A stretch of 64,000 bases of DNA from Ariolimax columbianus (Eukaryota; Mollusca; Gastropoda; Stylommatophora; Arionidae), in contig JAVGWX010000007.1 of assembly GCA_036924085.1 (NCBI GenBank), forward strand, positions 68,024,185 through 68,088,184, read 5' to 3'. The position numbers and the translations under genes were made by a program. Positions within the stretch are counted from its first letter, which is position 1. Each line of letters starts with the position of its first letter. Below are positions 55,873-64,000 of the stretch, in pieces. Below the pieces are notes generated by a model. That model saw only the letters and a program-made list of their open reading frames with translations. It was not told the origin of the DNA and ran no database searches.

Positions 55873-56689
55873 GAAAACGGAGAAGACAAGAAAATAGAAA
55901 ACAGAAGAAGCGTGAACAGCGAAGTGACTGTGCTTCTCAGTGAATGAATCGCCACGGGCACAGTGCGGGAACTTCACTTTCACTTCCTTCTCCGTCTGCT
56001 TACTGTGAATCCTGCCCATGTTTATGTTTCCTTGTGAGAAGCGCTCATGGGCCTACAGAGCGAAATATAAGCCATAGTAACTTTCAGTCTAGAAACAAAA
56101 AATTTTCTGTCTAAAAAGTTTCACAGCTTTGGTATAAACGCACAATTGTTTTTCCTGGCATTTCCTACTTCGTATTTGGTAGAATCAGTTTTCAGTCATG
56201 TTGAATTATTTACTCAGTCTAACGTGGAAGTCTCAACATGGCAGACAGAAGTGATCTTCGATTATCTCTTACAGCTATAGTACAGAATTTCAAAAAGGTT
56301 GTTTCTGGTCATCAAGCATAAAGGTCACATTGATCTTTAAATTCTTAAAGTATGCACTTTTTATGTAATTGTATTTTGTATAAATTACAAAAGTTCGAAA
56401 TAAAACATGTTTTTCTTATAAATAAAACATTTGAATGACTACCTTTATATTGGTAATGATAGGGGCATGAGGCGAGGGATGGGGGAAACAAGGTCGGAAG
56501 GAGACCACGGATTAAAAGGATTGAGAAACACTGATATTAACTAGACTATATTATGAACATTATGAAATTGGAGCGCTAGACATGCGCAGCATAACTAACT
56601 TTACTAGTGTTGATATGCGTGCATGGCAAGAATAGAATGGAAACATTTGCTTTCTCTACGATTTCTGGAGAGCCTTTGATGTTTTCCTG
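55873..56689. other. Unassigned sequence
   Basis: Nothing recognisable. Confidence 0.4.
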
Positions 56690-57080
56690 CCATGCATAGT
56701 TTAACAAGTGCTACTCCGGGGTTTTTGTGTCTGACAAAGACAATAATAGTTCCACTGCCCCACAGAAAGCATGTTTTTGTGTATGACAAAGACAAGAATA
56801 GACCCACTGCCCCGCGGAAAGCATGTCATAAGAGACGACTAACTCTGTGACATGAAATAACACCGGCCAGTGCTAGGTGGTTTGTTAAAAGCAGCATATA
56901 TGGCGGTTAACAGGCTGTAGGTTTACTTTGCTCTAGTGTTGGAGTCTATTAAGATGGACTCGCCCATCGGTTAACCACCCTCCGCGGCACGTGTCCCAAC
57001 GCTGCTCGAGCCTAGCCCGCTAAGCAGGAAATCCTCCTCCCGGCTACATCCAACTCACACAAGAGCGGGGATCTGCAAAG
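56690..57080 (+). mobile_element. Family-5 repeat copy with internal duplication
   Basis: Partner of 33585-33955 in opposite orientation. The segment TTTTTGTGT-TGACAAAGACAA, then TAGT-CCACTGCCCC and AAAGCATGT, is present twice (about 56718-56772 and 56773-56828), a duplication not seen in the other copy. It ends close to the start of LINE-D. Confidence 0.8.
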
Positions 57081-57081
57081 G

Positions 57082-58038
57082 TGCATCCGCCATTACAGAA
57101 GTACAGGTCGAGTAAGACATTCGCACAGATTTATATTGTTTTGTATTGTCTACCTCAATCCCAGTATGCCAAACAGAACAAAGTTTCCCGTAGTGCTATA
57201 ACAACTGTAATAAATATCCACCACGTATTGGCTTCCAAACTGAACAGTGAATTAAATCATGTTGGTATTTGGTCAATAATATACTTTAATCGTTCACAAC
57301 CACATGTTGTCTTCTTTCGAAAAAGTATGCCGGAGGACTCGTACCTTTGTAAAAAAAAAAAAACCGATGCACGTTTTTGCAGCAATGAGTACCGTATAGA
57401 ACTTGGGTACTTTTCGGTACAGCTGAAACACACCCCATGCAACAAAAAGGAGATATTTTGGGTGGAGAGGGCAATCAACAACATTATCACTGTCCACGGG
57501 ATGAATGTCAGCTTGCAATGGATCCATGGACATAGTGAGCTACCAACAATTGGATAGACCTGGCAGTAACCACAGTAAAAATAATTATTAAGAATAATAA
57601 CAGGGAAATCTGGGTGAACACGTGGGTGGCGGGGAAAATGGGTCGCAGTGCATTTAGAGAAATTTCACAATCAAAAAGTAATGACATAAATAAACTTCAT
57701 AGAAGAGATCTAAGTCCATCTTTCAGTTCCGAACAAGACACACCAGTTTCAATCGCCACTTGAGACGCATCAATCCCCAGTACCTGTCCTGACACCTACT
57801 CATTGAATGCAAGGGCATGAGAAAAAGATTCTTACAAGCACTGCCGATAATTGCCAGCACACTGTACGAAGCAGTGAAACAACTTATGAAGACCTGTATC
57901 TATAAAAGAATGGCATTGGGCTGCCATGAGCAGGCTTGCTCAGCAGCCATGGAACACCATTCTACAACCCGCACCTTAAGGCCCTTATCCGGGCGCACAC
58001 AAAAGTAATCGTACTCATTGTGGGCATTAAACAACAAC
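57082..58038 (+). mobile_element. LINE-D copy: RNase H end, zinc-knuckle tail, Family-3-like 3' end
   Basis: Plus-strand non-LTR remnant. About 57460-57560 reads AINNIITVHGMNVSLQWIHG and HSELPTNNW after a frame change, the RNase H C-terminal helix and H-x-x-x-P loop. Then NREIWVNTWVAGKMGRSAF, HRRDLSPSFSSEQD, RHTSFNRHLRRINPQYL and HLLIECKGMRKRFLQALP, a CxxC..H..C-type tail in degraded form. The final 65 bp (GGGCGCACACAAAAGTAATC, TACTCATTGTGGGCATT, AACAACAAC) are nearly those of Family-3. Upstream 57082-57460 is open but not assigned. Confidence 0.78.
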
Positions 58039-58479
58039 TGAAAGTGGATATGCAGAAACTGACCCTTAAACCACATTAAAAAACTATTCAGTTGTTAGTA
58101 GCAATACAATATATCCAAATATTTACTGTATTTTTGTTATCGCTGTAGAATTTTGAACCGGCACGTGTTTCTTGTTGATTACCTTTGTATTTAATCCAAA
58201 ATGTCAGTAGAGGTGATCAACACATCCAATTATGCCGAGCGTTCAGCCTCTATTCGTATTCGTAGTGGTATTTGGCCGAATATTAACACCGATTATTCGG
58301 TAGTCGTACGAGTGTTCCGATGCCCGGCTTGAGAGAAATGAATAGTATCATTGTAATGTGCAGGAAAGTAGGAGCTGTTAAAGAAGGGTTTGGCATGGAT
58401 CTAGCTACCAAATCATTTAGAAACTTTCAGACACAAACACTTTAGTAAATATACACAAGTCAACTAATAGTAAGGGATC
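58039..58479. other. Unassigned, with a palindromic AT-rich motif
   Basis: TTTGGCCGAATATTAACACC and GATTATTCGGTAGTCGTACG near 58270-58310 look like the end of some DNA transposon, but I found no partner copy. Confidence 0.3.
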
Positions 58480-58850
58480 AAGGTAAAGCTGAATTAACAG
58501 TGTACGAGCTGTAGCGATCGGCGACATAAATCTGACTGCTATCGCCAGGGTCTGAGACCCAGAGCTGCCACGAACCTACTCCGTCTCTACGTGGTGATCC
58601 TGAATAACAGACTGCAACATGGCAGGCTTGCTAAGGAGAACGGATCAAAGTGGGACGGCTAATCCTGTACCCTAAAATGCCTACGGAAGTCGGATGTGTC
58701 GAGCAAAATAATGAAGTCAAGCTTTAAACTACACAACCCAACGCATTCCGTTATCCGGACTACATCCTGCTAATTGACAAAGCTCTTTAAAATGCCTGGC
58801 AGCAGGATTTTTAGAATGAACGATGAATGAGAAGAAGAACTAAGTAAATA
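58480..58850 (+). mobile_element. SINE-2 copy
   Basis: GGGATCAAGGTAAAGCTG, TCTCTACGTGGTGATCCTGA, the core GAAGTCGGATGTGTCGAGCA, CAACGCATTCCGTTATCCGG and TTTTTAGAATGAACGATGAA plus GAAGAAG. The CGAAAGGTGC part of the core is deleted. Flanks AACTAATAGTAA and AACTAAGTAAA are only roughly alike. Confidence 0.85.
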
Positions 58851-59799
58851 AAAATCAACCATTCAAGACAATAAGAAATGAGAGAAAATGAAGTTGCTCT
58901 GGACCAGCCGACTTGGTTCATATCTATTGAAGAACATTACTCCACATTAGAACTGAAACGATTTTAATTGATTGATTGAAATAACAGTTCCCAGATACAA
59001 TGTAAAATGTGTCTTTATCAAAGGGAAAAATGCGAAAAATATGTGAACACAGCGTTATGGTTAGAGCAACGCGAAGCATAACGTTGGCACAATCATAGGA
59101 ACAAATAGAACAAGAAATGTAAATGAATTGTCATATATCGATTTACAGCACCATAAGCGGATCATGTACCACAGTCTCAAGGCAGCAGAAACAGTGAATA
59201 GATGTAAGGGATATGAGAAATGAACAAAGCAAGCCGACAGCTAGACGAACAAAAGCTACATATTTTTTTAGTCGAAGATTTTTTTAGATGTATGAATGGA
59301 GCATTATATTGACACAGGATGTACTTACCACATTGTTTTTAGCATCTTTTTCTCTTTCTCTTTATCTTACGGTCATTAATTAATCATGTCTCACATTCTA
59401 TTTCCTACAATGTCATTATCTTCTCCTGCGATATGGGTAGATACCATGCCTGACGCCTGTAGCTTTTACCATTCTGTTTATCAGTTGATGTTTAACTCCT
59501 ACGTTGGTGTTTGGGGGCTTAAGTAGCAGTCACACTTGGTAAGTCACTGCATGGGCTTTTTCTACGTCAAGTGTTGCGTTTTATCAATCATTATTACACA
59601 ATATTATCTACAAGGGAAAATCAGTAAATACGTCATAAATGGTTATTTACAAAACTAAAACTAAATGAGAACGAACTTGGACACCATATTTTATTAGAAT
59701 GACATTCTCCGTAGCTTCTGTGCATAATCTACACCAACTAGGATACACTTAACCAATCGTTTATCAGTACATCAAAACATGCAGCACATAACTCCTGGG
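58851..59799. other. Unassigned sequence
   Basis: Nothing recognisable beyond a TCGATTTACAGCACC string near 59140 that may be a SINE-4 scrap. Confidence 0.35.
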
Positions 59800-59985
59800 T
59801 CTGCTGTCTCAATCACATTTAGACTTCACGTATTCCCTCTTCGTCATAACGTCTCCGGTCCGCCAAAGGTTGCTTTTTAGTGCCCAGAAATGGTGGGAAT
59901 CGGTCGGGACTAAGTCGGGATTGTAAGGTGGATGTTCAAACAGCTGGAACTAGATGGTAAATTCTCATCTGGGTTAATCGAGCCG
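59800..59985 (-). pseudogene. mariner-superfamily transposase scrap
   Basis: Minus-strand frame LFEHPPYNPDLVPTDSHHFW, then ALKSNLWRTG..MTKREYVK to a stop. The P-P-Y-x-P-D-L-x-P-x-D block carries the third catalytic aspartate of mariner-type transposases, and H-H-F-W-A-L-K-S-N-L follows where H-L-F-x-x-L-K is usual. About 40 codons are preserved. It is a different subfamily from the 45-kb copy. Confidence 0.65.
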
Positions 59986-60184
59986 TATATAGCACGCTGA
60001 ACAGGACTATCATGTCGGGCTTCATCAACATACTGGCGAGAAAATGTATAAACCTAGTTATGCACTGCTTTACGCGCAAAAACTTCTCACCGTAAACAGG
60101 AAGAATTTCCTTATAAGTACATTAAAAGAACGCACAAAAAGCCTCGTACAGAACATTTTCCCGCAAGACAAACTGAGCCATATC
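59986..60184. other. Unassigned sequence
   Basis: Might continue the transposase upstream, but no motif is readable. Confidence 0.35.
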
Positions 60185-60345
60185 TCTGAAATAAAAGCAT
60201 GTTTATAAAAAGAGCAGCTTCATATTTTCCCGTTAGGGAAAACTTTAAAATATCTCAGAAATAAAAACATGTCTATTATAAGAACAGCTTCATATTTTCC
60301 TGTTAGAAAAACTGTACAATATCTCAGAAATATCTCAGATTGTTT
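60185..60345 (+). repeat. 70-bp tandem duplication
   Basis: Two units beginning AAATAAAAGCATGT (60189) and AAATAAAAACATGT (60259), both carrying CAGCTTCATATTTTCC and AATATCTCAG. Confidence 0.9.
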
Positions 60346-61314
60346 GTCTATGCTATTACGTTTTCTTCTTGTTTAATAATTATTTTCATCTTTTAGAGCA
60401 GCTTCATTTCCTTTATTGATATTTGTATCTACTTCTATTTATATTACATAGCTCCAACTAACATAATTCCCAAAGAAAATAACAACGGTAAAACGTCAGT
60501 TTCCCGGATAAAACAGATTTAATTATTTTTGTTAAAGTCAATCAATATAATTCATTTTCGTCTGTTTGTAATATTTAATACATCTGTATATTCATTTACC
60601 ATATTATTTATTTTTTAAAGTTGTAACTCTAGATATGTAACTATAAAGGTAAGAAATACAGTTCAACTCCTATTACTACTATCATTTTTTTAAAGTTTTA
60701 ATCTAAAATGCAAGTTAATATTTTACAATAGTAAACTGAGACTACCCTGAACATAAGACTAGGGTTATAAAAATTATTTTTTTTAAAGAAAAAGTACTAT
60801 CTAGTTACTTTTTAATTTGTGTATATTAACATAGTATCTGATTTGAATTAGAACACTATATCACTATGTCTGTTATTGTGACCACGCTTTACGTTTATTT
60901 GATTTATTGTGACCAAGTATGTCTGGCCTGTATACTAACACTAACCTGTAAACTTACGTAAAACTGTAACACCAGGCAGTCAAATATAAAATTGATTGAA
61001 CAAAACCACATATTAGTTTGTTGTTTTTCTCTGTATTTTGTTGAATTAAAAAAGTACTTGCTTTGACATAAAAGAAAAACACGAATTTCCGCGATAAAAC
61101 CTTATACTTATACTCCCAACAACGCAATGTCAAAAGTGGAAAGAAAACTAACTAACATTATATAAAGTATCAAATGATACATACAACCCAAGGAATATTT
61201 CTCTCCAGATACTAGTTGTCTTCACAGCCATGTTCTCGTGTCAGGCTAACACGTTCCTCTGTGTTCACTCAAACTTGTTCATAGTAATTATACCATCAAT
61301 TTTCTGGGCAGAAA
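60346..61314. other. Unassigned, strongly AT-rich
   Basis: About 1 kb of AT-rich sequence without recognisable features. Confidence 0.45.
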
Positions 61315-61648
61315 GACTTAACATATGGTGAGGCAAAATACACTGATCAGGCGTGTTAGCCAGGTTCAGGCAAACCATACTGGACAAGGCCTTCACCTTG
61401 GCTTCCTCGTAGCCCTTCCCGGAAACGGGATGGTATCACGGCAGCCTGGCTAAGGGATCGACGTGATCCCCGTGGTAGTGAGCGACACGCAGATGAAGCC
61501 AAGTATTGCACAATCGCCTGAAGTAACGGGTTCCACCTTCATCAGCACACTCGAGAAGTGAAGATAGCTACTGCAACCCGCCACTTAACGTCCTTTTCAG
61601 GGCGCACAAAAGAGGTGGGCATTCGCAAACAACACCAATCGTCAATTT
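61315..61648 (+). mobile_element. Family-3 copy
   Basis: Sense strand: AATACACTGATCAGGCGTGT, TAGCCAGGTTCAGGCAAACC, GACACGCAGATGAAGCCAAG, CAACCCGCCACTTAACGTCC, TTTTCAGGGCGCACAAAAGA and GGGCATTCGCAAACAACACC. One subrepeat only. The ACTCATTGT piece near the end is deleted. Confidence 0.9.
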
Positions 61649-62104
61649 TCCATACAGACATTTTGTTCTCAAGATCCTTCTTTCAAAATACATCCCGTTA
61701 GTTGCGTATCATATTTTAAAATTTTCTTAAATGCTCAAGAAACACCAGGGCTGAAAGAATATAACCACTGTAACTTCCCAACTGTATCGTAAAATGCTAA
61801 CGAGGGTTGCACATGAGCTAGCAACTTCCTCTTGTAGAATCACTGCTATTAGGTCCGCCACTATTCTGTGTGAATAAATGTTTCCTGTCACCACGACAGA
61901 CCAGGTCTAACAATGGTTCTATACTTTACTTAGGCCAAAAAGGCCAATGAATCAATTATCTATCAAATAAACATAATCACTATCACCGCTTTGTTTTTTC
62001 TAGGAATGTATAAACCTGATGATTAAAAGGCCACTTTTTCATTGAGCCGCTACACAGTGTACATTCAATGTATTAAGCTTACCATCGAGAAAATAAAACC
62101 TAGA
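61649..62104. other. Unassigned sequence
   Basis: Nothing recognisable. Confidence 0.4.
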
Positions 62105-62190
62105 TTTTATTGTGGTTTTGAACCCGCATCCCATTGATCAAGACATCAGTATCCTAACCGCTTCACCATCCGTCACTGATCTTATCCTGG
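62105..62190 (-). repeat. tRNA-like sequence (SINE head or tRNA pseudogene)
   Basis: Minus strand: box-A-like ATGGTGAAGCGGTTAGGATA and box B GGGTTCAAAACC about 35 bp apart, with a GGATACTGATGTC-like anticodon-arm region. Acceptor ends do not pair convincingly, so I do not call a functional tRNA. Confidence 0.45.
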
Positions 62191-63489
62191 CTTCCTCTAA
62201 TATTTTCCAGATGTATTTCTTTTATCTCTGGGGAATACATGCAATTCCCCGCATGATCCAAAAGTGTATAGCTTAGATTGAATTTTCAATTTGTTAATTC
62301 ACGATCTTGTTAATTTTTCACGATCTTTCCATTTGTTTATTCATGATCTTCCCTTTAGCTATTTCAATGTTCAGTATTCGCGTGTGTACAAACTGCATGA
62401 GCTTTTACATAACACTGCAAACTTATATTCCCAGAAACTTGATTGTTAATATTTGTTTCGTATGTGCATCCAAGCCTGCTGTATCCTCAGCTTTCTGATA
62501 TATCTATTAAATCAGGAGGCTGCCAGCAATTGCCCTCCCACATTTGTCTCACGCGGGACGTGGCATACGCTTAAGTCATGCATCCCTGCAGGCCAAAGTA
62601 TGCCGTCAGTAAATCACACGTTTTCCCCAAAATGCAGGGAAAATAGCGTCGTTTATGGTGATAAATGGTAAAGCAGGAACGAGTTGTGCCAGGAGAACCG
62701 CCTTATAATAATACAGTTATAATGTCTACGTCTTGGCGCTGTCATGATTCTTTGACTGCTTGTAACAACGTGTAACATTTTTGTAACACGTGACAATAAT
62801 GATCCCCAAAAATGTTTAAAATAGACCCAAAAATCTCTGAAATTATGATCAATTTTTGGTACTACAAGAACAATACCTCACTCAAATATAGTAATTTTTG
62901 TTGGTAATGATAGATCTTCACCTCTTAAGAGACTTGTGTAGGAGTTTAATCACGGAACACAAAGTTATATACCGAATGGCGGTTCGTTTCTTTGAAAATA
63001 TCAAAAACAACATGATTTTCATAGAAAATATGACAATACTGACTACTGATCAAATCTTCTTCTTTATTATTTTCCCTTTATCTTTGCTATAGTTTCTGTT
63101 GTGATTCATGCTTTGTATTTGCCTCCTTTTTCCTCAGAACTTCTCTAGTCTCGTTCCATATATTGTTTATCTATTGTCAGTGATCTTTTGTATCCTCTAT
63201 TTCTTTTTAGTTATTGTAACACAACACGTGTTTGTGATATTTTAATGTTAAATGTATATGGCATTTTCTTGTTCCTGGGGAATTGAACATTAAACTGCTG
63301 CATGTTGTTATATGTCTGGCTTATTATTTCCTTTACTTATACATGCGTGTTTTTGTCTATATGATCATTTACGTTTATGTTGTCGATGGATGAGTTCAAA
63401 GTTCCTACCTGTTGAGAAATAAATGTTATGATCTCCATTAAGTATTAAACATCCAATTTAAGAAAATTTCTTCAGGTAGCATGTCACAT
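62191..63489. other. Unassigned AT-rich sequence
   Basis: About 1.3 kb without a supported feature. The open frames at 62307-62671 and 62898-63092 show no family motif. Confidence 0.4.
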
Positions 63490-64000
63490 TTTGACCAACC
63501 AACGGCTCTCACTAGTCTAAACCCCCCGTAGTCCGACCAACGACTTCCACTAGTCTAGTCCCCGATTGTCTGACAAACGGTTCCCATAGTTTAACCCCGA
63601 TTGTCCGATTAGCGGCTCCCACTAGTCTAATTCCCGGTTGTCCGACAAACGGTTCCCACTAGTCTAATCCCCGGTTGTCCAACCAATGGCACCCACTAGC
63701 CTAATGCCCGGTTGTCCGACAAACGGCTCCCACTAGTCTAATCCTCGTTTGTCCGACCAACGGCTCCCACTAGTCTAAACCTCGGTTGTCCGACCAACGG
63801 CTCCCACTAGTTTAATCCTCGTTGTCCGACCAACGGCTCCCACTAGTCTAATCCTCGGTTGTCCGACCAACGGCTCCCACTAGTCTAAACCTCGGTTGTC
63901 CGACCAACGGCTCCCACTAGTCTAATCCTCGTTGTCCGACCAACGGCTCCCACTAGTCTAATCCTCGGTTGTCCCGACCAACGGCTCCCACTAGTCTAAT
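63490..64000 (+). repeat. 37-bp minisatellite, 13-14 units, continues past the window
   Basis: Unit CCAACGGCTCCCACTAGTCT plus AATCCTCGGTTGTCCGA. The left units are diverged (63490-63700); units towards 64000 are almost identical, with some one base shorter (CTCGTTGTCC). The array is still running at the last base. Confidence 0.95.

Overview
This is a eukaryotic, invertebrate-type window in which I could not support a single host gene. There are no long ORFs outside tandem repeats and no recognisable host exons. What is there is a dense, layered graveyard of transposable elements plus many micro- and minisatellites. The retroelement proteins, especially RNase H/tail fragments with an F-R-L-R-T-G-H motif followed by a CxC...H...C knuckle, resemble what I remember from gastropod and other lophotrochozoan genomes. 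A mollusc is therefore my best guess, from memory and not from a search.

Retroelements. I give working names. LINE-A (972-1790 minus, 37028-37335 plus, 51720-52390 minus), LINE-B (16417-16999, 31966-32274) and LINE-D (57082-58038) are 5'-truncated non-LTR copies ending in an RNase H and zinc-knuckle tail. LINE-C-like pieces (13215-13750, 32290-33180 minus) and other reverse-transcriptase C-terminal scraps (9170-9415, 35640-35870, 39205-39440, 42430-42775) come from other non-LTR lineages. Non-autonomous families are: SINE-1 (tRNA-like head, four copies); SINE-2 with subfamilies 2b and 2c (about 15 copies, with a core shared with SINE-1); SINE-4 (tRNA-like heads on a common body); Family-3 (about ten copies, AAC-type tail, 37-bp 5' subrepeats); and Family-5 (two copies of about 370 bp).

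DNA transposons. 37337-38507 is an IS630/Tc1/mariner-superfamily transposase pseudogene in which the positions of all three acidic catalytic residues can be read. It was hit by a LINE-A copy and by a SINE-2 copy, each flanked by a perfect 12-bp target duplication. 44741-45460 (minus) is a mariner transposase pseudogene split by a Family-3 insertion with an 11-bp duplication. 59800-59985 (minus) is a third transposase scrap.

Tandem repeats. Major arrays lie at 5587-5790, 6720-7165, 9664-10145, 13752-14037, 17440-17655, 19381-20012, 23515-24270, 26510-27010, 35950-36945, 40575-42085, 48110-48605 and 63490-64000 (runs off the window). Several arrays start inside a SINE, LINE or Family-3 copy, so transposons appear to seed minisatellites here.

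The most useful material for follow-up is the retroposon network: SINE families sharing one core, SINEs and LINEs sharing 3' ends, dated nested insertions, and repeat-born minisatellites.
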